Shown here: piece by piece, positions 19,213-27,601 of the stretch | Layout: every line of letters starts with the position of its first letter | How positions within the stretch are numbered: the stretch's first letter is position 1 | Assembly: GCA_017460065.1 (NCBI GenBank) | Contig: JAFUBT010000002.1 | Location: 1 to 64,000, forward strand | DNA: 64,000 bases | Source of the DNA: Candidatus Saccharimonadota bacterium | Lineage (GTDB): Bacteria > Patescibacteriota > Saccharimonadia > Saccharimonadales > Saccharimonadaceae | Direction of reading: 5' to 3' | Program-made: the position numbers and the translations under genes | Notes under the pieces: generated by a model | What the model was told of the DNA's origin: nothing | What the model saw: the letters and a program-made list of their open reading frames with translations, nothing else | Database searches by the model: none

Positions 19213-19935
19213 ATGGCGGAAATTCAAGGCGTATTCGAGCGAGAGGAAACAAAACATCTCATCACGCGTCAACAGTACCAGCAGCTGACCAAGGCACTTG
19301 CCGGCCAAATCGAGCCCGACATTTATTTTCATAACACCAATTGCAGTGTTTATTACGACACCCCCGAGTTCGAACTAGTTTCGCGCTCCCTCGAAAAGCC
19401 TATCTACAAGCAGAAGATTCGTGTCCGCAGCTATGGCGTGCCACAATCCGATTCCGACCCCGTTTTCTTAGAAATTAAAAAGAAGTTCAAGGGCGTCGGC
19501 AATAAGCGTCGCGTTGCCATACGCCTGAAAGATTTTTATCATTTTCTCCAAACCGGCGAGCTGAATGCCGACAATCCACAAATCGAGCGCGAAATTAAAG
19601 AATGTTTTAATATCTACGACCTTCGCCCTACGGTCTATATCGCTTATGAGCGCTATTCCTACTGTGGCGTCGAGAATCCTAATTTTCGTCTTACTTTTGA
19701 CCTTGATTTGCGCAGCCGCCTGCATCATTTGCGGTTAGAGGCCGGCTCCGATGGTGACCTATATTTTCCAAATGGCGAGATTATCATGGAGGCGAAAAGT
19801 CTCGGCTCTTGTCCGCTGTTCTTTGCCCAGAAACTGTCCGAATTGCACATCTACCCCGCTTCGTTTCAAAAATATGGCTATATCTATCAACGACGTTTTC
19901 AAGAACTCATGCATAATAAAAGGAAAGGAGAATAA
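19213..19935 (+). CDS. VTC-domain protein
   Basis: 240 residues. VTC domains (first known from yeast polyphosphate polymerase) fold as a tunnel lined by Arg, Lys and Glu. Visible here are FEREETKHLITRQQYQQL at the start, the basic strand YKQKIRVRSYG, VFLEIKKKFKGVGNKRRVAI and IIMEAKSLGSCP (acidic metal site). I start at ATG 19213 with AAGGA upstream; a TATAAT box lies at 19186-19191. It is the first of three genes with 2-nt gaps (VTC, DUF4956, beta-helix protein), a combination also seen in Firmicutes, where it is linked to surface attachment proteins. Actual polyphosphate synthesis is not established for these versions. Confidence 0.85.
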   Translation: MAEIQGVFEREETKHLITRQQYQQLTKALAGQIEPDIYFHNTNCSVYYDTPEFELVSRSLEKPIYKQKIRVRSYGVPQSDSDPVFLEIKKKFKGVGNKRRVAIRLKDFYHFLQTGELNADNPQIEREIKECFNIYDLRPTVYIAYERYSYCGVENPNFRLTFDLDLRSRLHHLRLEAGSDGDLYFPNGEIIMEAKSLGSCPLFFAQKLSELHIYPASFQKYGYIYQRRFQELMHNKRKGE

Positions 19936-19937
19936 TT

Positions 19938-20600
19938 ATGTTTGATAGTATTTTAGGTACTGAGCTAACGCTGACAAATTTCTTAATTTGTATTGGCGTC
20001 GCTTTCGTCCTGGGTCTAATTGTCGCCTTTGTGCACATGAAGACCACCAAAACCAACACCAACTTTGCCACCACGCTGGCGGTCTTGCCGGCCTTGGTCG
20101 CCATGGCGATTTTGCTGGTCAACGGCAACCTCGGCGCTGGCGTCGCTACGGTTGGTGTCTTTTCGCTAGTCCGCTTCCGTAGTATCCCTGGCAACTCACG
20201 TTCTTTGCTAGCCGTCTTTTTTGCTATGGCAATTGGCTTGGCGGTTGGTGTCGGCTATGTCTTGTTTGCCGCACTCTTTACGGTGATTATCGGCCTGGTT
20301 ATCTTCCTGCTGAGTTTCTTCAACTTTGGCGCTAGTCGCCTTGCCGAGAAAAAGCTCGTCATCGTGGTACCAGAAGACCTCGACTATACCGAGATGTTCG
20401 ATGACATTTTTGCCAAGTACACTAATTCCTACTACCTTCAAAAAACCAAAACCACTAACATGGGCAGTCTTTTCCAGCTGACCTATCGTGTTGTTCTTAA
20501 GGGCGACACCAATGAAAAACGCTTCATCGATCGTATTCGTGCTAAAAACGGCAATCTCAAAGTAGCTTTGTCTTTGCCATCAGAAGAGGAGGAACTCTAA
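19938..20600 (+). CDS. DUF4956 membrane protein
   Basis: 220 residues. The N-terminal half carries about four membrane helices (FLICIGVAFVLGLIVAFVHM; ALVAMAILLVNGNLGAGV; LLAVFFAMAIGLAVGVGYVL; LFTVIIGLVIFLLSFF). The GTVGVFSLVRFRSIPGNSR-type stretch (here VATVGVFSLVRFRSIPGNS, about residues 73-91) is the hallmark of DUF4956. The soluble C-terminal part of about 85 residues is probably cytoplasmic. It lies between a VTC gene and a beta-helix protein, a conserved neighbourhood; the family has no defined biochemical role. Confidence 0.88.
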   Translation: MFDSILGTELTLTNFLICIGVAFVLGLIVAFVHMKTTKTNTNFATTLAVLPALVAMAILLVNGNLGAGVATVGVFSLVRFRSIPGNSRSLLAVFFAMAIGLAVGVGYVLFAALFTVIIGLVIFLLSFFNFGASRLAEKKLVIVVPEDLDYTEMFDDIFAKYTNSYYLQKTKTTNMGSLFQLTYRVVLKGDTNEKRFIDRIRAKNGNLKVALSLPSEEEEL

Positions 20601-20602
20601 AT

Positions 20603-22105
20603 ATGACCAAACAGCCCTCAACCAAAACTCCAGCGCCCAGCTCCAAACGCAAGAAGCTACTCGGCTTCTGCCTGCTAGGTCTGCTTGTCTTGGCGCTCAT
20701 TATCGGATTGATCTTTGCGCTTATTAATACTGCGCAACAAGATTCGGTCGATACTGGCGTCGCCTCGTCGTCGCTAACAGGCGATGCTAAGACTCTTACC
20801 GTGGGTGCCGACGGCGTTGAGATCACCAGTGGTGGCATCTACCAGCTCGATACTAATATCGACAGTGGCTGCGTCATTGTGCGCGCCACGAACGCCGATG
20901 TCCAGCTTATTTTGAAAGGCGTTTCAATCACGAATCCGGACGGCCCTGCTATTTATGTTGAAGCGGCGGACAACTTCTATCTCGTCCTCGAGGGCGAAAA
21001 TACTCTCACCGCCACAACGACCACGGATTACAACGGCGCCATTTATGCTAAGGACGACATCTTGATTTCTGGCGACGGTAGTCTAAACATTACGTCTAAT
21101 ATTGACGGTATCGTCGGTAAGGATGATTTACAAATTGACGGTGGTACTTTCATTATCAACGCCGAGGACGACGGTATCGTCGGTAAGGATTCTATTAAAA
21201 TCACCAATGGCGACCTCACCATCAACGCTGGTGGCCAAGGCCTAAAAACCTCCAATGACCTCGAAAAGGGCGACGCGGAAATCGCCGGCGGCAACATCAA
21301 GATTGTCTCCGAAGGTGACGGTATTCACGTGATTGCGAATCTGCTTATTTCGGGCGGCCATATCACTATCGAATCTGGCGATGATGGTATCCACGCTGAC
21401 GGCACTATTACCATCAATGATGGCACGATAGATATCACCAAGTCTTATGAAGGCATCGAAGGTGGCACAATTACCGTCAATGGTGGCGACGTCAAAGTTA
21501 TTGCGACCGACGACGGCTTTAACGCGGCTGGTGGCTCTGACACCAGCTCCACTCAGCAAGATAATTTCGTCAGCGATACCAGCAAGACCCTGACTATCAA
21601 CGGCGGTACGGTCTACGTTAATGCCGGCGGTGACGGGCTCGACTCCACTGGCAACATCTACATCACTGGTGGCACCACTCACGTTGACGGGCCCACCAAC
21701 AGCGGCAACGGCGCCATCGACTACGGCGACGCCGGCTGCGAGTTTAAGATTACAGGCGGCACGCTCATCGCGGTTGGTTCGGCCGGTATGGCGGTGAATG
21801 CCACTTCGGCTACCCAGGCCACCGTGCTGATTAACCTCACGAGTACCTATTCGGGCAGTTTGAGTCTTGGCGACATCAGCTACGCGCCAGCCAAGAGCTA
21901 TGCTTCGGTACTGATTTCTTCAGACAAACTTAGCTTGGGGCAGAGCTATAGTCTTAGCATTAATGGCGCGAGCGTACAGAGCGTCACTCTCAATAACTAT
22001 GTTACGACCTCTGGCACTGCCGGCATGCAGCCAGGCATGGGGCAGGGGCAACAAGGTCAACAAGGCCAAGGACGCCAACAGATGGGCGGTGGCGCTCGCC
22101 GCTAG
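20603..22105 (+). CDS. Cthe_2159-like carbohydrate-binding beta-helix protein
   Basis: 500 residues. An N-terminal basic stretch and membrane anchor (LLGFCLLGLLVLALIIGLIF) precede an extracellular right-handed beta-helix built of repeats such as DGIVGKDDLQIDGGTFIINA and DDGIHADGTITINDGTIDIT. The pattern matches the Cthe_2159 family, which in Clostridium thermocellum binds acidic polysaccharides. The tail (residues about 475-500) is Gly/Gln/Met rich. An AGGAGG-type site lies inside the end of the DUF4956 gene. It probably binds polysaccharide at the cell surface, perhaps on host cells (inference). Confidence 0.85.
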   Translation: MTKQPSTKTPAPSSKRKKLLGFCLLGLLVLALIIGLIFALINTAQQDSVDTGVASSSLTGDAKTLTVGADGVEITSGGIYQLDTNIDSGCVIVRATNADVQLILKGVSITNPDGPAIYVEAADNFYLVLEGENTLTATTTTDYNGAIYAKDDILISGDGSLNITSNIDGIVGKDDLQIDGGTFIINAEDDGIVGKDSIKITNGDLTINAGGQGLKTSNDLEKGDAEIAGGNIKIVSEGDGIHVIANLLISGGHITIESGDDGIHADGTITINDGTIDITKSYEGIEGGTITVNGGDVKVIATDDGFNAAGGSDTSSTQQDNFVSDTSKTLTINGGTVYVNAGGDGLDSTGNIYITGGTTHVDGPTNSGNGAIDYGDAGCEFKITGGTLIAVGSAGMAVNATSATQATVLINLTSTYSGSLSLGDISYAPAKSYASVLISSDKLSLGQSYSLSINGASVQSVTLNNYVTTSGTAGMQPGMGQGQQGQQGQGRQQMGGGARR

Positions 22106-22140
22106 CAGAACGCCGGATTATATGGTATAATTCGGAAATT

Positions 22141-23910
22141 ATGAGAGCATTGGCGAATAATCTTACGGTAAAATCTGGCAAAGTTGAACTCGCGGGATGG
22201 GTTAACTCCCGGCGCGACCATGGTGGTCTCATCTTTATTGACTTGCGCGACCATACTGGCTTAATTCAGCTTGTTGTCGATCCCCAGACTGCCGATGCCT
22301 TTAAGCTCGCCGAATCTTTGCGTGACGAATATGTCATTCGCGCCACTGGTACTGTCCGTCAGCGTGATGCTGGCCTCGAAAACCCCAATATCCCTACTGG
22401 CGGTATCGAAGTCGTCGTCGAGAGTCTCGAGTTGCTCAACCGCTGCGAACCACTTCCCACCAATACGCACGACGAAGGCGTCGAGAGCAGCGAAGAACTC
22501 CGTCTCAAATATCGCTACCTCGATTTACGTCGCCCCAGCATGCAAAAACGCCTTGCGCGCCGTGCGCAATTCTATAAGTTCATGCGCGATTACATGGAGG
22601 CCAATGATTTCATCGAAGTCACCACGCCGATTTTAGCCAACTCTTCGCCCGAAGGGGCTCGCGACTTCATTATTCCTTCGCGTATTCACCCCGGTCAATT
22701 CTACGCTTTACCGCAAGCGCCGCAACAGTTCAAACAACTACTCATGGTGGGTGGTTTGCCGCGCTACTATCAGCTAGCACCCTGCTTCCGCGACGAGGAC
22801 CCTCGTGCCGACCGCCTATATGGTGATTTCTACCAGCTCGACCTCGAGATGTCCTTTGTTGATGACGGCGAAGAAGTCCGTCGCACGATGGAACCCCTCA
22901 TGGCTGATTTAGCCACTAAGTTTGCTGGCAAGACTCTCATCAATCCAGAAATCCCACGTATTTCCTATCGTGATGCTATGGAAACTTACGGCACCGATAA
23001 GCCGGATTTGCGTTACGGCATGGAGCTTATCGACCTAACGGACGACTTGTCGCACACTGAATTTGCCGTTTTTGCCAAAGCCGCTTGCGTCAAAGCCATC
23101 TGTGTCAAGGGTGGCGCCGATTTGAGTCGCTCGCAGATCGATAACTTCACCGACCAAGCTCGCAAACTCGGTGCGGGCGGCCTTGCCTATCTAACTTACA
23201 CTAGCGAAGGCATCAAATCGCCCATCGCTAAATTCCTCAGCTCGGCCGAACTTGATGCTATTACCGCCAAAACTGGCGCTGAGCCTGGCGATGCTGTCTT
23301 CTTTGGCGCCGACCGTCGTGACTTAGTCAACAAAGTACTCGGCCAGTTGCGCATTGCTTTTGCCGACCATTTCAAACTCAAAAAATCCGACGAAGTTTCG
23401 CTTTGCTGGATTGTTGATTTCCCGTTTTACGAATGGGACGACGGCGCCAACAAGCTCGACTTTGGCCACAACCCATTTTCGATGCCCAAAGGCGGCCTGG
23501 CTGCCTTGGAGGCCGCTCAGACCGATGCCGACAAGCTCGCTATCACGGCCGACCAATACGATATGGTCATGAATGGTTACGAGATTTGCTCTGGTGCAGT
23601 GCGTAACTACAATCCCGAAATTATGTATAAAGTTTTCGGCGTACTGGGCTACGATAAGGCCTACGTCGAGGCGCGCTTTGGTGGTATGCTCAACGCTTTC
23701 AAATTCGGCGCCCCGCCACATGCTGGCTGCGCCTTCGGCATCGAACGTATCTTTATGGTACTCGAAGATGCCGACAACATCCGCGACATTGTCGCCTTCC
23801 CCAAGAACGGTTCTGGCGTAGACTTGATGATGTCGTCTCCCTCGCAAGTTGACACATATCAAATCAAAGATTGTCATCTGCAGCTTGTCGAGCCAGACGC
23901 CGACGAATAA
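22141..23910 (+). CDS. aspS: Aspartyl-tRNA synthetase
   Basis: 589 residues, the bacterial length with a GAD insert. An N-terminal OB-fold anticodon domain (LAGWVNSRRDHGGLIFIDLR) is followed by class II motif 2 (CFRDEDPRADR, then YGDFYQLDLEMSF), the YALPQAPQQFKQLLMVGG loop and motif 3 (GCAFGIERIFMVL). It charges tRNA-Asp; whether it also charges tRNA-Asn cannot be decided here. The motif 2 loop RLYGDFYQLD differs from the common RQPEFTQID. The extended -10 box TGGTATAAT ends 9 nt before the ATG. Confidence 0.96.
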   Translation: MRALANNLTVKSGKVELAGWVNSRRDHGGLIFIDLRDHTGLIQLVVDPQTADAFKLAESLRDEYVIRATGTVRQRDAGLENPNIPTGGIEVVVESLELLNRCEPLPTNTHDEGVESSEELRLKYRYLDLRRPSMQKRLARRAQFYKFMRDYMEANDFIEVTTPILANSSPEGARDFIIPSRIHPGQFYALPQAPQQFKQLLMVGGLPRYYQLAPCFRDEDPRADRLYGDFYQLDLEMSFVDDGEEVRRTMEPLMADLATKFAGKTLINPEIPRISYRDAMETYGTDKPDLRYGMELIDLTDDLSHTEFAVFAKAACVKAICVKGGADLSRSQIDNFTDQARKLGAGGLAYLTYTSEGIKSPIAKFLSSAELDAITAKTGAEPGDAVFFGADRRDLVNKVLGQLRIAFADHFKLKKSDEVSLCWIVDFPFYEWDDGANKLDFGHNPFSMPKGGLAALEAAQTDADKLAITADQYDMVMNGYEICSGAVRNYNPEIMYKVFGVLGYDKAYVEARFGGMLNAFKFGAPPHAGCAFGIERIFMVLEDADNIRDIVAFPKNGSGVDLMMSSPSQVDTYQIKDCHLQLVEPDADE

Positions 23911-23928
23911 TGTTAAAATAGAACATAG

Positions 23929-24435
23929 ATGAAGCGAAAAATTGCCGTTTCGGTTTTGGCTGTTTTCTTTGCGCTGGTCAGCGCTCAGGCCTCCTACGCC
24001 CGCGATCTCAGTGACGAAGAGCAGGGCGTAATCTCGCAAACCTGCGCCAGTATCCAGCTCCAACTCAAGAATATCCAAAAAACCGACTCCAAAAACCGCG
24101 TCACCCTGGGTAGTTATTACGAAACCGTCAACACCAACCTCATGCTCAGCCTCAACGTCCGCTTAGTCAAAAATAATCGCGCCAACGCCGACCTTACCAC
24201 GATGCAGACCAACTTCGCCCAAGAGCGCGAAATTTTCAAGACCGTCTATACAGACTATCAGCGCGAACTTGATGTACTTATTGCTACCGACTGTCGCGAA
24301 AAACCGCAGGAATTCTACAATGAGCTCGAAAAAGTCCGCACCAAACGTGCCAAAGTTCACAGTAGTGTCGGCCGTCTGCGCAACATTCTCACCCAGCATC
24401 GCCAGGCCGTAGTTAAATTACAGGAGGCTTTCTAA
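23929..24435 (+). CDS. Secreted helical protein of unknown function
   Basis: 168 residues with a clear signal peptide (KIAVSVLAVFFALVSAQASYA, cleavage likely after the AxA-like YA at about residue 24). The mature part is almost wholly helical and probably a coiled-coil hairpin, with two cysteines (QTCASIQ and TDCREK) that could form a disulfide. I do not recognise the family. TGTTAAAAT ends 9 nt before the ATG. The next gene begins 1 nt after its stop, and its AGGAGG site lies inside this gene's last codons, so the two are coupled. Confidence 0.75.
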   Translation: MKRKIAVSVLAVFFALVSAQASYARDLSDEEQGVISQTCASIQLQLKNIQKTDSKNRVTLGSYYETVNTNLMLSLNVRLVKNNRANADLTTMQTNFAQEREIFKTVYTDYQRELDVLIATDCREKPQEFYNELEKVRTKRAKVHSSVGRLRNILTQHRQAVVKLQEAF

Positions 24436-24436
24436 C

Positions 24437-24847
24437 ATGTCCGATACCCCCAGTCCAGCCCCTGCCGCTCCTCCCGAGGCTCCGCCAAAAGTCAATGGTG
24501 GTCGTAACTTAATTATTTTGTGTCTCGGCGCCATCCTCATCGCTATCATTACTACTGGTTTTAGCCTTTGGGCTTATCGTCAAAATGATATTTACCTTGA
24601 CCGCTCTCGCCCTGGTTTTATTGCTGAAGGCGAAAAGAACGAAGAAGAAGTCCTCGAAAAATTCTCCGACGAAGGCGAAATTGATGCCGCCGTACTCGAA
24701 CAATACCTTTCTGAGTTCGACTACGTCAAAGGCAAAATTGACGGTCTGTCTAATTCATTTTCCGACGGTCCGCTTGCCGACAAAAACTTCCTTTTTGACG
24801 ATGATGATAATTCATCGGCAGATTCAGCTAGCGAAAACACGCCGTAG
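24437..24847 (+). CDS. Single-pass membrane protein of unknown function
   Basis: 136 residues: a short Pro/Ala-rich cytoplasmic start, one membrane helix (LIILCLGAILIAIITTGFSL, about residues 24-43), then an acidic outer part rich in D, E and S with no cysteine. There is no recognised domain. It follows the secreted helical protein by 1 nt with AGGAGG 10 nt upstream, so the two are likely partners. The 3' end overlaps the convergent murC by 24 nt. Confidence 0.7.
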   Translation: MSDTPSPAPAAPPEAPPKVNGGRNLIILCLGAILIAIITTGFSLWAYRQNDIYLDRSRPGFIAEGEKNEEEVLEKFSDEGEIDAAVLEQYLSEFDYVKGKIDGLSNSFSDGPLADKNFLFDDDDNSSADSASENTP

Positions 24848-26038
24848 CCAACCGTCGGCCGGCCCAGCTGTCATTAGAACGATTAGCCACCCCTCCGCTC
24901 GCAACTGATGGAGTTTTTGCGCGAACGCCTCGTCCGTCACTACGGCCTCAGCCGCTGTCCGATTCTCGAGTTTTTCAATGAAAAATTCCGGCGGCAATAC
25001 CTCGAGTGCCGGATTTTCGCGCGTCAAATAAGTCGGCAGCCAAAACACCTTGTCCGCATCCACAAAGGCATCGCGATATTCCGCGTAAACTTCGTGCTGA
25101 CGTGTGTTCTGATGCGGTTCGTAAATAACAGCTAGGCCAGCGTAGCTATCGCGCTGTTTAAGTTCGGCCGCCATCGCCACCGTGGCTCTAATCTCAGCCG
25201 GATGATGCCCGTAGTCAGAATAAACTCCGGGGCATATCTCCTCAAAGCGTCGACCTGCTCCAGGGAAGCGGTTTATCGCATCAATCGCATCTTCCTCATC
25301 GGCCCCCAGTTTACGTAACACCTCTAATACTTGACTACCGTCCTGTCGGCGAAGCTCGCCCACCAAGGTAATTCGTTCATCTAATGTTGTGTTTTTTACA
25401 ACATCTTTGCTTTGTGACTCAAACTGGCGAAAGGCCGCCTGATAATTCTCGGCCGTCGGATAAATGTCTGGATGATCGTAATCTACCGAGGTGATTACCG
25501 CTAAATCGGGGTAGTAGGTCAAAAAATTCCGATCGTACTCGTCCGCTTCGTACACGAAATATTCCGCCTCTGATATGTAATGCGCACTCGGTGCCCAGCC
25601 TAGCGTTGTGCCCACAGCGTAATTTACTGCATACCCTAGCTGCTGCATCGCCCAAATTAGCATCGCGACAGTCGTGGTTTTACCGTGTGTCCCTGCTACG
25701 GCAATCATCTTTAGCTGCCTTTGGCGCACGAAATTGGCCAGAAATTCGTCACGCTTGCTGCAACGGATGCCTAGTTCTTGCGCCAATAATAATTCTGGAT
25801 GGTCTTCTGGCAGTGCAGAAGTATAAACGAACCAATCAATCGCCGCCTCGCTGTGCTTTTGGCGCAAAAAATCCCCATTCTGCTCGCCGTAGTGCACCTC
25901 AATTTGGCGTTCTTCCAGCTCCGGGCTAATCGCCCCGGGCGCCAAATCGGATCCCACCACATCTTCGCCGGCGTCTTTGGCCAGCTCCGCCAATGGTCCA
26001 ATGCCGGTCCCGCTAATACCAGAAAAATATATCCTCAT
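24824..26038 (-). CDS. murC: UDP-N-acetylmuramate--L-alanine ligase (MurC), short form
   Basis: 404 residues; MurC is usually 450-490. It adds L-Ala to UDP-MurNAc in peptidoglycan synthesis. Visible: YFSGISGTGIGPLAELA (UDP loop), IAVAGTHGKTTTVAMLIWAM (ATP loop), ADEYDRNFL, VITSVDYDHPDIYPT, FPGAGRRFEEI and SDYGHHPAEIRATV. The stretch that normally carries the G-x-H-N-x-x-N-A helix in the central domain is missing between residues about 215 and 240. The -10 box TATAAT ends 8 nt before the ATG. The start faces the divergent gene at 26100. Mpl-type function is possible but the loops fit MurC. Confidence 0.85.
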   Translation of the reverse strand: MRIYFSGISGTGIGPLAELAKDAGEDVVGSDLAPGAISPELEERQIEVHYGEQNGDFLRQKHSEAAIDWFVYTSALPEDHPELLLAQELGIRCSKRDEFLANFVRQRQLKMIAVAGTHGKTTTVAMLIWAMQQLGYAVNYAVGTTLGWAPSAHYISEAEYFVYEADEYDRNFLTYYPDLAVITSVDYDHPDIYPTAENYQAAFRQFESQSKDVVKNTTLDERITLVGELRRQDGSQVLEVLRKLGADEEDAIDAINRFPGAGRRFEEICPGVYSDYGHHPAEIRATVAMAAELKQRDSYAGLAVIYEPHQNTRQHEVYAEYRDAFVDADKVFWLPTYLTRENPALEVLPPEFFIEKLENRTAAEAVVTDEAFAQKLHQLRAEGWLIVLMTAGPADGWLRRVFAS

Positions 26039-26099
26039 ATATTCTAATTATATACCACCGCCATTTCTGTTTGCCCTTGTGTTAAAATTAAACATAGTT

Positions 26100-26816
26100 A
26101 TGGGTGGTGCAAAACGCAGAAAACCACATCAGTTTCACAAAAAACTTTTTGCTGTCAAAAACTGGCAGTTGATTTTGGTGTTGATTTTACTATTATTCAC
26201 CGCTGCAACTATGTTGCGTCTTGACCATATCCGGATGACGCACTTGCGCGAAGCCGTTCTGGCCGCCGACGCAAAAGAAGATGCCACCGACGCCGAAATT
26301 ATCGATGCGCTCAATCAGCTCAAAGAGTTCACCGCTAGACATATCGTAGTCGATGCCGTCGAAGAAAACGGCGTCAATAAGATTGTTTTTGGCACCGGTC
26401 GCGTTGTGCTGGCCAACTCTTATTACCGCAAAGCCAACGAGGTGTTAACGCGCGCTCAATCTGCTGCAGACAATCAGGCCACCAATCCCAACGGTAACAT
26501 CTATCGCCAAGTCGCCGACATTTGCGATGCGCAGGGGAGAACCAACGGCTGGGTTTACCCTGACCCTCGCTATATCAGTTGTTGGCAGAACGAGCTTGCC
26601 AAATTCCCCGCCTCTGATGATTTGCAGAGTAGTATCACTGCCCAAATCCCCTCAGCCGAACTTTACGAGTACGAATTTGCATCACCGTACTGGTATCCCT
26701 GTGCTTCCGGTCTGGTAATTTTACTTTGCATCGTAATATCTTTTATCGTAATTTTGCGCATTCTCATCTGGTGCGGCTACAAATTGCTTATCTTTATTGC
26801 CGACCGTCGCACATAA
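26100..26816 (+). CDS. Bitopic membrane protein of unknown function
   Basis: 238 residues with a basic start, a first membrane helix (WQLILVLILLLFTAATML), an extracytoplasmic region with two cysteines (ADICDAQG, YISCWQNE), and a second long helix (ASGLVILLCIVISFIVILRI) close to the C-terminus. There is no recognised domain. The start ATG 26100 is set by TGTTAAAAT (26080-26088) 11 nt upstream; longer in-frame extensions overlap murC antisense. Divergent from murC with a 61-bp gap. Confidence 0.72.
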   Translation: MGGAKRRKPHQFHKKLFAVKNWQLILVLILLLFTAATMLRLDHIRMTHLREAVLAADAKEDATDAEIIDALNQLKEFTARHIVVDAVEENGVNKIVFGTGRVVLANSYYRKANEVLTRAQSAADNQATNPNGNIYRQVADICDAQGRTNGWVYPDPRYISCWQNELAKFPASDDLQSSITAQIPSAELYEYEFASPYWYPCASGLVILLCIVISFIVILRILIWCGYKLLIFIADRRT

Positions 26817-26831
26817 AACACCTTAAACCCC

Positions 26832-26860
26832 TTGACATTATTTCTTAGGGGTCATAAGAT
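26832..26860 (+). promoter_or_regulatory. Consensus promoter of a small conserved gene
   Basis: TTGACA (26832-26837), a 17-bp spacer and TAAGAT (26855-26860). The predicted leader is about 24 nt and includes AAGGAGG at 26873-26879. Confidence 0.75.
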
Positions 26861-26890
26861 GAAGATACAAACTAAGGAGGAAAAGCTTAA

Positions 26891-27097
26891 ATGGCTTACG
26901 AACACACCAACTCAAAGGGCGTCAAGTACTATCTACACAAATCCGAAGTTACCCTTCGTGGCGGCAAGCAGCAGACGATTTACTTCTTTACCAAGGTTGC
27001 AAAGAACGACAAAGGCACTCCATGCGATCTCCCAGCAGACCGCGAGGTTAATGAGAACCCACGCAACGGTTTCTTGACCGTTTCCCGCAAAAAATAG
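26891..27097 (+). CDS. Small conserved protein of unknown function
   Basis: 68 residues, basic and rich in beta-type residues, starting MAYEHTNSKGVKYYLHKSEV and containing QTIYFFTKV and a CDLPADREVNENPRNGFLTV end. It looks like a compact single domain; similar short proteins occur in CPR and other genomes without known function. It has the hallmarks of high expression: a consensus promoter, a strong AAGGAGG site 11 nt upstream and its own terminator. It may bind nucleic acid or ribosomes, but that is a guess. Confidence 0.8.
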   Translation: MAYEHTNSKGVKYYLHKSEVTLRGGKQQTIYFFTKVAKNDKGTPCDLPADREVNENPRNGFLTVSRKK

Positions 27098-27114
27098 GGT
27101 TACTTTAAGTGTGC

Positions 27115-27142
27115 AAAAATAGCCTCCCTGAGGCTATTTTTT
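27115..27142 (+). terminator. Rho-independent terminator
   Basis: The AAAAATAGCCT/AGGCTATTTTTT hairpin with a CCCTG loop lies directly after the 68-residue gene and before the LexA-like gene. Confidence 0.9.
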
Positions 27143-27164
27143 ACCCGTTTGTTATAATCAAGCC

Positions 27165-27560
27165 ATGAATACGCCCACCAAAAAACAAAAAATCCTCCTT
27201 GATTTTATCGACGAATTTACCGACGAGCACAATATTTCGCCGACTTACCGCGAAATTGCCGATGCCCTCGGCCTGAATTCCGTCGCCTCTGTTGCGCAGC
27301 GGATTGATAACTGTGTCGAGGCCGGCTTGCTCGAGAAGCGCCCCCGCGAGGCGCGCAGTTTGCGTGTTATTAGCAATCAGGACAATTCCGACCTCGCACG
27401 CGCATTTCGCCAGAAAATTGCCGCTCTGAACGCACAGGAGGCCGCAGAAAGCGAAGACCCCGCAATTTCCGAGTCTGACCTACTTTTGACCAAAAAGGCC
27501 GTCAGCGAGCAAATAGCCACCCTCAAGAAGGCCGCTCGTATCCTCGGTATTCGCCTCTAG
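27165..27560 (+). CDS. LexA-like HTH protein without protease domain
   Basis: 131 residues. Residues 1-67 match the LexA winged-helix DNA-binding domain: TKKQKILLDFIDEFTDEHNI, SPTYREIADALGLNSVASVA, then the wing EKRPREARSLRVI. The C-terminal half is a short, mostly helical region with no Ser-Lys peptidase signature, so self-cleavage on RecA is not expected. It could be a dominant or constitutive repressor or use another effector. TGTTATAAT ends exactly 6 nt before the ATG (leaderless). Target sites are not known. Confidence 0.82.
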   Translation: MNTPTKKQKILLDFIDEFTDEHNISPTYREIADALGLNSVASVAQRIDNCVEAGLLEKRPREARSLRVISNQDNSDLARAFRQKIAALNAQEAAESEDPAISESDLLLTKKAVSEQIATLKKAARILGIRL

Positions 27561-27601
27561 AAAACTTTTCAAAGCCCCCAGAAGATGTTATATTATCAGC
27601 A

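Noticed and set aside
23323..24078. 251-codon minus-strand ORF opposite the 3' end of aspS
   Set aside because: Shadow of aspS and the following gene; no promoter or ribosome site, and the sense genes are certain.
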